From an uncultured Christensenella sp. (GTDB taxonomy: Bacteria > Bacillota > Clostridia > Christensenellales > DTU072): 17,753 bases of DNA. The notes beneath the pieces are model-generated. The model worked only from the letters and a program-made list of their open reading frames with translations. It searched no databases and had not been told where the DNA came from. Shown in pieces: positions 6,641 through 14,700 of this stretch; the stretch's first letter is position 1, and every line of letters begins with the position of its first letter. Both the position numbers and the translations under genes were made by a program. The stretch covers positions 1-17,753 of the forward strand of contig CAJLYQ010000042.1 of NCBI GenBank assembly GCA_905210905.1, written 5' to 3'.

Positions 6641-8365
6641 ATGTTACTTTCAAAACTCGTCGGGGAAAGAACGAAAACCACTCCTGCGGACGCAACGGCG
6701 GCAAGCCACGTTTTGCTTATGAGAGCGGGGTATATGAAACTCGTTGCGAACGGAATTTGGACGCTCGCTATGCCCGCTAAACGCATTACGAAAAAAATCG
6801 AAAACATTATTCGCGAAGAAATGGACGCTATCGACGGTCAGGAAGTTATGTTCCCGGTCGTTATGCCTAAAGAACTTTGGGCGGAAAGCGGAAGATATTA
6901 CAGTATCGGCGACGAAATGGTGCGTTTCAAAGACAGGTCGGGAAGAGATATGGTGCTCGGAATGACTCACGAAGAAGCCGCCGTTCAGTTTGCTCGCGAT
7001 ACCGTAAGCAGTTATCAGCAAATGCCGTTTATGATCTACCAGATTCAGACCAAATTCCGCGACGAAGCGAGATGCCGCGGCGGTCTTATCAGGGTAAGAG
7101 AGTTCACGATGAAAGACGCTTATTCGTTCCATACCAGCCAGGAAGATTTGGAAAAGTACTATCAGCGCGCCTACGACGCATACGTTCGTATTTTCAAGCG
7201 TATAGGGATGAAAAGAGTGGTCGCGGTCAAGTCTGATTCCGGAATGATGGGCGGCAACATCGCGCACGAATACATGCTCCTTACCGCAATAGGCGAGGAC
7301 AGCATAGTAATTTGTCCTGAATGCGGATACAAGGCGAATATGGAAATCGCCGTCACGAACAGACTTCCCGTTCGCGACGAAAAAAGCGAAGACCTTAAAG
7401 AAGTATATACCGCCGACAAAAAAGATATAGAATCCGTTTGCAAAGAACTCGGCGCTGACGCGAAAAAAACCATAAAAGCGGTTTGTTACTACGAAAAAGG
7501 TACGGAAAACATCGTTTTGTGCTTTATTCGCGGAGATCTCGAAATCAACGAGAGCAAACTCACTAAAATTATCGGGAAACAAATCGTTCCCGCAAACCTT
7601 ACGGATTCCGAAGTTCTGCACGCAGGAAATATCGGTTGCGTAAACCTTAACACGCAAGGAATGACGGTCGTTTACGACAAGTCGCTTGAAAACGCAAACA
7701 ATATGGTTACCGGCGCAAACAAAGGGGAATACCACTTAGTCGGCGTAGATATGGCGCGCGACGCGGACGTAAAGGAATACGTCGATATCGCTAAAGTTCA
7801 GGTCGGGGACGTTTGCCCCGTTTGCGGAAAACCGCTTACCGTTGAGAACGGTATCGAAGTCGGGAATATTTTCCAACTCGGTACTAAGTACACGAAAGCG
7901 ATGAATATGACGGTACATAATTCGGACGGAAAAGAGATTAACCCGATTATGGGCTGTTACGGTATAGGTGTGGGCAGGGCTCTTGCGTCGGTTGCGGAAG
8001 AAAGTCACGACGAAAAGGGACTTATTTGGCCTATGACGATCGCTCCGTGGCACGTTTATCTGTGCGGTTTAAGATTAGACGATCCGACCGTTAAAGCGGA
8101 AGCGGATAAGTTGTACGCGGAAATGACTAAAGCGGGAATCGAAGTTCTTTACGACGACAGAGAAGCGTCTGCAGGCGTAAAATTCTCCGATTGCGATCTT
8201 ATGGGTATACCGATAAGAGCGGTTATCAGTCCGAGAAGTCTTGCAAAAGGCGAAATAGAACTTCAAACGAGAGATAAATCTCTCCAAACCAACGTTAAAA
8301 TCGAAGAAAGCATTGATTTTATACAAAAGATAATCAAAGAAGAGGTAGGTAAACTTATAGGATAA
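6641..8365 (+). CDS. proS: Prolyl-tRNA synthetase, bacterial type with editing insertion
   Basis: The 574-residue class II synthetase charges tRNA(Pro). The N-terminal catalytic half carries motif 2 around FRDEARCRGGLIRVREF (about residues 138-154) and KDAYSFH. An insertion between about 230 and 390 is the INS/YbaK-like editing domain that deacylates Ala-tRNA(Pro). It is bracketed by CPEC (Cys225, Cys228) and CPVC (Cys392, Cys395), which look like a zinc-type pair. Motif 3 is GCYGIGVGR near 438-446. The C-terminal anticodon-binding domain contains GIEVLYDDREASAGVKFSD. The start ATG 6641 has AAGGAG at 6623-6628 with 12-base spacing. It probably shares the promoter at 6167 with the small lipoprotein, which is an unusual pairing. 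Confidence 0.96.
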   Translation: MLLSKLVGERTKTTPADATAASHVLLMRAGYMKLVANGIWTLAMPAKRITKKIENIIREEMDAIDGQEVMFPVVMPKELWAESGRYYSIGDEMVRFKDRSGRDMVLGMTHEEAAVQFARDTVSSYQQMPFMIYQIQTKFRDEARCRGGLIRVREFTMKDAYSFHTSQEDLEKYYQRAYDAYVRIFKRIGMKRVVAVKSDSGMMGGNIAHEYMLLTAIGEDSIVICPECGYKANMEIAVTNRLPVRDEKSEDLKEVYTADKKDIESVCKELGADAKKTIKAVCYYEKGTENIVLCFIRGDLEINESKLTKIIGKQIVPANLTDSEVLHAGNIGCVNLNTQGMTVVYDKSLENANNMVTGANKGEYHLVGVDMARDADVKEYVDIAKVQVGDVCPVCGKPLTVENGIEVGNIFQLGTKYTKAMNMTVHNSDGKEINPIMGCYGIGVGRALASVAEESHDEKGLIWPMTIAPWHVYLCGLRLDDPTVKAEADKLYAEMTKAGIEVLYDDREASAGVKFSDCDLMGIPIRAVISPRSLAKGEIELQTRDKSLQTNVKIEESIDFIQKIIKEEVGKLIG

Positions 8366-8407
8366 AAATTCATTCATCGGATTCTTCCGAAAGGAGGGAG
8401 GGTTTTT

Positions 8408-10180
8408 ATGAAAAAAGGTATAGTAAAGGCGACGCTCTGCATTGCTCTTGCGATGCTTGTGTTTGCGCTCGTTGCTTGCACCAACATCGGCGGCGGAACC
8501 ACACCCGGCGGAACTACGGTTAAGGATTGCGGCGACGGCAAACACGTCGACAAAAACGCCGACGGCAAGTGCGACGTTTGCGGAAAGGACGTGCCGAAAG
8601 ACGGTTGGGAAAAAATAGAATCGGTCGACAGGAAAGATATGTATACGAAATTCCTGTTGGGTTTTACCAACGTCGCTTACGAGTTGTCCAAAGATAAAGT
8701 TTCGCAAAAGAAACAGGTGACCGTCGACGGATCCGGATTGTTCAGGCTTAACGACAACGACTTTTATCTTACAGTGAAAGGTAAATACGATGGGTCGGAC
8801 GCCGAACAGATAAGAGAAAAAACGATTTTTGCCGTTGACGTTGCAAATAAAGAAAAAATCAACGCCGAAAGCAGACTTTTCTCTTTGCACTTGTACAAAG
8901 ACGACTTGTACCTTGCGATAGGAAATAACAAAGTTCAATTCGATATAGTAGACGGCAGTTGGACTAATTATTATCCTCATTCGATGAATAAACCTACTTC
9001 TCAAAGTTTGAGCAATCTTGCGGGAATGTTTTCCAGCCTTGTAAAACTTAAAGCCGAGCCGATCGGACTGACGAGAAGAAACAGTAACAAACTCGAATAT
9101 AAGTATTCGATAGACGTTGATTTGAAAGAATCTTTGGTTAACGTTTTTAACAAAGGTTTGAGTCAATTAAAAGTTTCGGACTTAAACGCCGAAAAAATCA
9201 AAAATTTTGCGGCAAGCGTATTCGGAATAACCGTAGAACAACTTAATAAAGGGGAAATACCCGACAGTGAATTGACGCTCGAATATATAGTTTCCGGAGA
9301 AAAAATTCAAAGCGTAGTAGGCGAAGCGGAAATCGATATGTCGCATTCCGACAGCGAACTTATCGACGGCGACAAATTAAAAATTTACGCCGAAATCAAC
9401 GATTTGAAAATAACGAACGATTACGCTCAGGGAGTTAAAATCGACTTCGTAAACGATTCGGAAGAACTCGCGTCTTATAAAAAGTACAGCGACGCGGTTT
9501 ATTCGCTGAAAGTTCCGATTAAGGTTAAAGGGGACGACGATAACGGAGAACCGGTTTATAACAATTACGATTTTAACGTTTTGACGAGAATATTCCAGGA
9601 TAACAGTAAAGACAACTTTATTTTCCTTGAGTATTACAACAAAACGGATAATATCGTGGATAGGGGATTGTACGTTTACGACGACGTGGCTTACGTCGTA
9701 AAGAATATAGACGGACGGGAAGAATGTATTTATCAAATGAACGTCGACTTGTCCGATTTGGCAACCAGACTCGTGTCCAACGAACTGAACGGCACGGAGA
9801 AAATGGACGTTTATAAACTCATTTCTTATGCATTCCGCAGTCTGGCTATTTCGGAGTCCGAGATAAAGTTCAAAGTCGATTCTGCGTTCTTTACCGACGT
9901 ATGGTACAATTTCGACGATATGCTCGCTTATATTGAAGGTTTGGACGAAAGTTCGCAGTTGCTGGAAATACCCGAAGTAAAAGATTTTATCGATTACGTC
10001 AGGACGAATTGCGTTTACTTCACGTTCAAATACGATGATTCCGATTTGTTAAAGGTAATCGGCGGAAACGATAAAGAAATATCGAAAGTCGTAGAAAAAC
10101 TATCCGCCTACAAAGCGACGCAACCGGAAGAAAGCGAGAAGGAAAAAGAAACGGAAGAAGAGCCGACCGAAGAGCAATAA
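8408..10180 (+). CDS. Large lipoprotein with N-terminal Cys/His cluster and acidic tail
   Basis: The 590-residue product has signal MKKGIVKATL..., lipobox LVAC and acylated Cys24. A Gly/Thr linker is followed by a small Cys/His motif with Cys41, His46, Cys55 and Cys58. This overlaps a D-x-N-x-D-G calcium-loop-like segment at 48-53. The rest (about 60-565) is beta-rich with two similar-looking halves. Segments LYKDDLYLAIGNNKVQFDI (about 162-180) and GLYVYDDVAYVVKNI (about 418-432) have the flavour of LolA/LppX-like lipoprotein sheets; this is inference only. The last 20 residues are almost all Glu, Lys, Thr and Pro. The start ATG 8408 has a strong AAAGGAGGG at 8391-8399. It follows proS by 42 bases with no clear terminator between. 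Function is unknown. Confidence 0.88.
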   Translation: MKKGIVKATLCIALAMLVFALVACTNIGGGTTPGGTTVKDCGDGKHVDKNADGKCDVCGKDVPKDGWEKIESVDRKDMYTKFLLGFTNVAYELSKDKVSQKKQVTVDGSGLFRLNDNDFYLTVKGKYDGSDAEQIREKTIFAVDVANKEKINAESRLFSLHLYKDDLYLAIGNNKVQFDIVDGSWTNYYPHSMNKPTSQSLSNLAGMFSSLVKLKAEPIGLTRRNSNKLEYKYSIDVDLKESLVNVFNKGLSQLKVSDLNAEKIKNFAASVFGITVEQLNKGEIPDSELTLEYIVSGEKIQSVVGEAEIDMSHSDSELIDGDKLKIYAEINDLKITNDYAQGVKIDFVNDSEELASYKKYSDAVYSLKVPIKVKGDDDNGEPVYNNYDFNVLTRIFQDNSKDNFIFLEYYNKTDNIVDRGLYVYDDVAYVVKNIDGREECIYQMNVDLSDLATRLVSNELNGTEKMDVYKLISYAFRSLAISESEIKFKVDSAFFTDVWYNFDDMLAYIEGLDESSQLLEIPEVKDFIDYVRTNCVYFTFKYDDSDLLKVIGGNDKEISKVVEKLSAYKATQPEESEKEKETEEEPTEEQ

Positions 10181-10215
10181 TTGCTTTCCGAAGTAATATT
10201 TAGTGGCTTTTTGAG

Positions 10216-10244
10216 TTGAAAAAAAATTAAAATCGGTATATACT
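10216..10244 (+). promoter_or_regulatory. Sigma-A type promoter for the DUF1858 gene
   Basis: TTGAAA at 10216-10221 and TATACT at 10239-10244 are separated by exactly 17 bases. They lie 29 bases before the ATG at 10274, which also has GGAGG at 10260-10264. Confidence 0.75.
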
Positions 10245-10273
10245 AAGATAAAACAATTTGGAGGACGAAACGT

Positions 10274-10489
10274 ATGTTGACAAAAGATATGTTATTGATA
10301 GACGCATTCCGTACGGAAGGCGCAAACGTAGACGCTATGGCGGAAGTTCTTGCCGATTTCGGTATGCATTGTCTCGGATGCGCGCTAAGCCACGGTGAAA
10401 CGATCGCAGAGGCTGCGGTAGTTCACGGTGTAGACCCCGAACAAATGCTTAACGCTTTGAACGAAGCGGCGAAGAAACCGATTGCGTAA
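10274..10489 (+). CDS. DUF1858 CXXC redox-disulfide small protein
   Basis: The 71-residue protein is nearly all one domain. It matches the DUF1858 / hybrid-cluster-protein-associated redox disulfide family: an N-terminal TKDMLLIDAF helix, GMHCLGCALSHGETIAEAA with CXXC at Cys33 and Cys36, and a C-terminal helical DPEQMLNALNEA. Free-standing versions are common in anaerobes and may bind a metal or act in thiol redox; the exact role is not established. It has its own promoter and a strong terminator, so it is a single-gene unit. The start ATG 10274 has GGAGG at 10260-10264. Confidence 0.9.
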   Translation: MLTKDMLLIDAFRTEGANVDAMAEVLADFGMHCLGCALSHGETIAEAAVVHGVDPEQMLNALNEAAKKPIA

Positions 10490-10509
10490 AAAGTTTTTTT
10501 AAGATTGAA

Positions 10510-10537
10510 GGCGGACGAATGCGTCCGCCTTTTTCTT
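10510..10537 (+). terminator. Rho-independent terminator after the DUF1858 gene
   Basis: A perfect 8-bp stem, GGCGGACG (10510-10517) with CGTCCGCC (10522-10529), has a 4-base loop AATG and is followed by a T-rich run TTTTTCTTTT. It lies 20 bases after the stop and 17 bases before the convergent minus-strand gene. It may also act, less well, for that gene. Confidence 0.92.
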
Positions 10538-10553
10538 TTGTAGACGGCAGTCG

Positions 10554-11072
10554 TTATGCGAGTTTTTGAGCGACGATATAAGCGTTGCTGACGGTTACGG
10601 AATTGCCGGACGTATTGTAGAGCGACAAAGCGGTGGGCGCGGTTGCGGTGTAGATGAGAGAACCGTTTGCCGAAGCAGGGAGCGCGGTCGTTCCGTTCGA
10701 ACCAACCGCCTGACCGGAAATCGGAGAACCGTTTGCGTATAATTGAACGGTAACGGATGAAGCCGTTCCTTCGGACGAATTTGCGGTCGCACCGAAATTT
10801 ATTAAATACGTTCCGACAGGAAGGTTGAGAGCGTTGTTTGCAACGTTAAGCGTAGTATTCGGCGTGCCTGCGCCTGCGGTCAGGGGAATAGCGGTAAGGT
10901 TGGCGACGGCGCCTGCGGTTCCTACGGCGTACAATGCGTTGTTGGTATAAGCCGGCGTTACGGGCACGATAGGGCGAACGATTACGTTGTTGTTCGGAAT
11001 GACGTTGCTTTGGAAACAAACTCTGTTGCATTGACGATAGCAGCAGTTTCCTGTATTAGTAAAACAGCACAT
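10554..11072 (-). CDS. Cys-rich protein with BclA/exosporium-like C-terminal domain (spore-surface candidate)
   Basis: The 172-residue product has no signal peptide. The N terminus has six Cys in the first 19 residues (MCCFTN, then NCC, RQC, VCF), as in cysteine-rich spore coat proteins. A Val/Pro/Asn linker of about 30 residues follows. From about residue 45 on comes a Gly/Ala/Thr/Asn-rich beta sandwich with NLPVGTYLINFGATA, VTVQLYANG and a final VSNAYIVAQKLA. This matches the trimeric C1q/TNF-like C-terminal head of BclA-type exosporium glycoproteins. The usual collagen Gly-X-Y repeats are absent. The start ATG (11072-11070) has AAAGGAG just upstream on the minus strand. It is the only minus-strand gene here and is monocistronic. 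A spore-surface role is inferred from composition, the domain and the SpoVM in the same window. Confidence 0.8.
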   Translation of the reverse strand: MCCFTNTGNCCYRQCNRVCFQSNVIPNNNVIVRPIVPVTPAYTNNALYAVGTAGAVANLTAIPLTAGAGTPNTTLNVANNALNLPVGTYLINFGATANSSEGTASSVTVQLYANGSPISGQAVGSNGTTALPASANGSLIYTATAPTALSLYNTSGNSVTVSNAYIVAQKLA

Positions 11073-11078
11073 TTTTAT

Positions 11079-11113
11079 AAATCTCCTTTAAGTGTTATGT
11101 AGGACGGAGATTT
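11079..11113 (-). promoter_or_regulatory. Inverted repeat that could mask the ribosome binding site of the Cys-rich gene
   Basis: On the minus strand, AAATCTCC (11113-11106) can pair perfectly with GGAGATTT (11086-11079), which contains the Shine-Dalgarno sequence, across a 19-base loop. Such pairing would hide the SD of the gene starting at 11072. Confidence 0.4.
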
Positions 11114-11242
11114 TCTTCTTCACTACATTTTATTCGAATTAACTATCAAATTGTGTTAATCGTTCTTTTATTTATACGAAAAGGCTTGCTTAAAAAAAAT
11201 TTTTTTGAAATAAAAAGAGAGAAAAAAAGAACAAAAGAAAAG

Positions 11243-11266
11243 CGTCCAAATGAATCGGACGTTTTT
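11243..11266 (+). terminator. Orphan terminator-like hairpin
   Basis: CGTCC (11243-11247) pairs with GGACG (11257-11261), followed by TTTTT. On the opposite strand the hairpin is followed by CTTTTCTTTTG. No gene ends just before it on either strand, so its use is unclear. Confidence 0.3.
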
Positions 11267-11325
11267 GGCGGCACGAGTGCAAGTCAGATTGAACTTTTTG
11301 TTGGTTATAATAAAATAATTTTAGC

Positions 11326-11363
11326 ACTCAATTTAAAAATTTAGCGCATAAAACTCAATTTAA
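11326..11363. repeat. Two-copy direct repeat, 27-base period
   Basis: ACTCAATTTAA occurs at 11326-11336 and again at 11353-11363. TTTAGC or TTTTAGC motifs lie nearby at 11320, 11340 and 11366. It is too short and AT-rich to be sure it is functional. Confidence 0.4.
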
Positions 11364-11376
11364 GGTTTTAGCTTTT

Positions 11377-11541
11377 ATGTACGATTCATTGAGTCCGATC
11401 CCGATATTCTCGCACAATACGTCAACAGAATTTCGGAAAGACAGTATTCAAGACAAAAAACAATCGCTTTCTTCTGTGGAAAATTTAACAAACGAACTTT
11501 ATCGCTTGCAGTACGTCAAAGACGAAACCGACGACGGGTAA
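11377..11541 (+). CDS. Possible 54-residue hydrophilic protein
   Basis: The ORF runs from ATG 11377 to TAA 11539-11541. Its second half, SVENLTNELYRLQYVKDE, looks like a natural amphipathic helix with an acidic end. A good terminator follows 14 bases later, which is the main support for a real gene. The ribosome binding site is weak (AAGG at 11362-11365). A TATAAT at 11306-11311 has no well-spaced -35. The overlapping +1 frame is also open and reads ESDPDILAQYVNRISERQ, so the stretch could instead be the frameshifted remnant of a longer gene. No family recognised. Confidence 0.35.
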   Translation: MYDSLSPIPIFSHNTSTEFRKDSIQDKKQSLSSVENLTNELYRLQYVKDETDDG

Positions 11542-11554
11542 ACAAATCGAAGGG

Positions 11555-11590
11555 AAAACGGAAGAAATTATTTTTCCGTTTTTTTATTTT
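11555..11590 (+). terminator. Rho-independent terminator
   Basis: AAAACGGAA (11555-11563) pairs with TTCCGTTTT (11574-11582) around a 10-base loop and runs into TTTTTATTTTATT. It is the only strong terminator between the Cys-rich gene and the giant lipoprotein, and it isolates the promoter at 11615. Confidence 0.8.
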
Positions 11591-11614
11591 ATTCTGTGAG
11601 AAAGCAAAAAAACC

Positions 11615-11643
11615 TTGTAAGTGAGTTTATTTATCTGTATAAT
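11615..11643 (+). promoter_or_regulatory. Sigma-A type promoter for the giant lipoprotein gene
   Basis: TTGTAA at 11615-11620 and TATAAT at 11638-11643 are separated by 17 bases. A second TATAAT lies at 11646-11651. The predicted leader is about 80 bases and contains a 15-codon ORF (11681-11728). Confidence 0.7.
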
Positions 11644-11730
11644 ATATAATTAAGAAACAATTTGTAATTAGGTACCCGCGATGCAAAACGAATTCATCTC
11701 GTATCTATATGAATATGTTAAGGAGTGAAT

Positions 11731-14700
11731 ATGAAAAAACGTATCTCTGCAATCTTTATTATTTTGCTTGCCCTGTTATTCGCGTTTACGCTACTTGCTT
11801 GTGCACAACAGGGTTCCGGCGGCGAAAACGGTGGCGAAACAGTCGAACCCGATAAACCGAACCGCATTAAACTCGACGCACCGACGGTTATGCTCGGGGA
11901 AGACGGAGTCGCTCGTTGGGAATACGTCGAATATGCGACCGAGTACTTAATGGAGTTTAACGGCGAAGAGCGCGGCGTAACGCAAGACAATAACGCTAAT
12001 CTTGACTATGGCGATACTTTTCGGGTAAAAGCGATAGCGACCGAAAAATACGAAGGGGAAAGCGATTGGAGCAACAGCGTTACTCGCGAGGATAAGGCAG
12101 CCGAAACGCTTTTTCCGCCGCAACCGTATCTTGACGGAGAACGCGTACGTTGGGATAAAATCGACGGAGCAATCCGCTACGAAATCGAAGTAGACGGCAG
12201 TGTTTATACGCTCGGAGAAAACGTAACCGACTATTCCCTCGAAGTGAACCAAACCGCACGAATTCGTGCAATCGGCGACGGAAGGAGTTATTCGGATAGC
12301 GTTTGGTCTTATTCCGTCACGAGAAAAGGCGATGATAATCCCGACGTTCCGCAAGATAAATACCAAACGGTTACGGGAGAAACGCTGAAAAACGATATGT
12401 TCGTTGCCGGATTATACGGAGACGGAGATATTTCCGTAATCAAGAAAAACAAAGACGGAACGGCGATTAGCGTAGACGGCGAACCGCTCGAACTTTATCA
12501 AAGAGCAAACAGTCAAGGTACATATTACTATAAAAAAGGGAACGAATACGTCGTTTTCTGTGAAAACTGGGCGGAAAAGATTGATTACAACGACAGACAA
12601 TACTACGTTGCTCAAAAAGCAGACAATTTAGCCGGCACCGGGTCGTGGTACAGAGAAAGCGATGTGGAAAGCGGAGAGCCGTTCTCCGTAAACAACGTCG
12701 GGAAGAGCAATAATTCCGAGTTTACTTTTCTCGATAAAACTTTTACTCTCTATCAACAGTCTGCCGAGAAAGGCGAAGACGGCAAAAAAGTAGCGAAACT
12801 TCTTGCCGAAGACAAAGACGGCAATTATTCGATTGCCACGCATAGCGTAGAATACAATGAATTTGAAATAGACGGAGAAGTTTATTGCAACGGCGTAAGA
12901 GAAGTTCCGTTTGAAGAAAAATATCGCGGCGATTACGTTACCGAAAGCGGGAAAGTAGACGTTGCGAGAGTAAAGAATAACTATATTGTGTTAAACGACG
13001 GGACTCTCGGCAGTTTCACTATAATGATAAAAGGGTACGTTTACGTCGTTATAGACAACAATTTCGTCAGAACGGTTTTCAACGAACAATATCTTATGCT
13101 CGGAGCCAAAACTTACAAAAAACCGACCAAAATCGCCGTCGAGAAAGACAGCGCGTATGAAGGTATGTACATATTTGACGATAAGAACTTTATCAAAGTG
13201 AGCAGCGACAAAGGTATTTTCGTAAACGGAACGCAAAAAGCGCAAATTATGACGTTATCGGAAAATGCCGACCTTTTTGCGGTGTTCGTCCGCGGAGAAT
13301 ATGAGGCATACGACAGATACGACTATGAAAGAATAACGCTCGATGAGAATTTTGTTCGCGGTGAAAGCACTTACTTCCGTGCGCAAAAAGTTTCTACGAC
13401 AACCTATACGGGCGCATACAAAAAATCCGAGAATGAGTTTATCTCGGTGTCGTCCGTCGGCGATATGTCTTACGGCGGCGAAACATACGAAATTTTTACG
13501 GCAAACGGCTGTTTCTACGGAGTAAACGATAAAATTATCGCGCTTTCGCTTAGCGAAAACGAAGTTAGGATAAACGATAACGCGACGTATGCAAAAATTA
13601 CGCTTACCAAAGTCGTTAAATCCGATTTGGAAAGCCAACTCCATGAAAAAAACGAGTGGAATTTCTATTGCATTACCGGCACGAACGACAACGACAAAGT
13701 ATCGTTTATCTACTGGAGTTACAACGGAGGAGATGAACTGCGAATAAATGGCAACGTCGACAATGCAATTTATAAAGACGAAAGCGGAAAGATTGTAGCG
13801 ACCCAATTTGACGGTGAAATTTATCCGTTCAGCATCGAAAAAGATACGAATAACGAAATCCTCATTAAAATGAACCAAAACCCGTATTATGCGATGAGGG
13901 AATTGGATGAACAGGAAAAAGAAAAAGTCACGGAACTTTTCCGCGACAAACGCTTCTATCAAATTCCAAGCGATAGTAGTTTTCATAGCGGAACAACGAT
14001 ACTTTTCGCTGAGAATAGCAAAGGCGAAGACCGAGGATTTTACAGCGATTCCGCGATACAGTTTTTAGGCGGAGAAAACGACAAAACCGCGCTTGAAAGA
14101 GATTACTTCATATTGTCAAAAGACGATGAATACAAAGGTCACGTATTAATGAGAGTCGGCGATTATTATTGCCTGACTAGATCAATGAACGATTGGCACG
14201 ATGACTTGTTCTTCAAAGTAGACGAAAACGGAAACATTGACGGCGTCGGTAAAAATAACGACTATGGTATAGTAAAACCTCTTCGCTTTGAACAACAAAT
14301 CGACAATGAGTATCTCGGAAAAGCCTATAACAAACCGTATGAAAGAATAGAATGGGTAGAAAGGGGCAACGAGTATTTTGAATTGAAAGCCAACGTATCG
14401 ACCGCTTTCCGCGGCACCCCGAACCCGTACAACAGTACTATCAGTTACGTTTATTACGTGGAAAAAGACGGGAAAACGATATATCTTAGAAACAACTATG
14501 CGCCTATCGTTACCGAATACAAGTCGGAAGGGACCATAGGCGATTATAGGTATTTTCAAACTACGGGCGGCGACAAGCAATACTTCCTTCGTCAACTCGA
14601 ATCCGCAGACGGCAGAGAATGGGATACGAACGATTATAACGATTATAACGTACAAAATAGCGGCACTATGTATTATCGCGCAAAACTTACAGAACTTCAA

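Larger units (their letters stand above)
11073..11376. other. AT-rich spacer without a recognised gene
   Basis: This stretch holds the minus-strand leader, a purine-rich A-tract segment (about 11188-11240), one terminator-like hairpin and two copies of a short direct repeat. The 63-codon frame that crosses it is low complexity (Lys/Glu/Arg) with no ribosome binding site and looks spurious. No convincing promoter was found. Confidence 0.6.

Noticed and set aside
6650..7735. 361-codon open frame on the minus strand opposite proS
   Set aside because: It is antisense to a clear proS and its composition (Phe, Val, His, Arg) reflects the complement of this codon usage; no SD or motif. The same holds for the 363-codon minus frame at 8075-9166 and the smaller minus frames opposite the giant lipoprotein gene.
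10178..10215. Terminator after the 590-residue lipoprotein gene
   Set aside because: The AGCAAT/ATTGCT palindrome has almost no loop and no following T run.
11289..11311. Promoter TTGAAC...TATAAT in the spacer
   Set aside because: The boxes are only 11 bases apart, too close for sigma-A.
11153..11344. 63-codon + strand frame in the AT-rich spacer
   Set aside because: Low-complexity Lys/Glu/Arg sequence, GTG/ATG-type start without SD, crosses a terminator-like hairpin.
11326..11366. CRISPR array
   Set aside because: Only two short, AT-rich repeat copies with a 27-base period; no spacers of uniform size and no cas genes.
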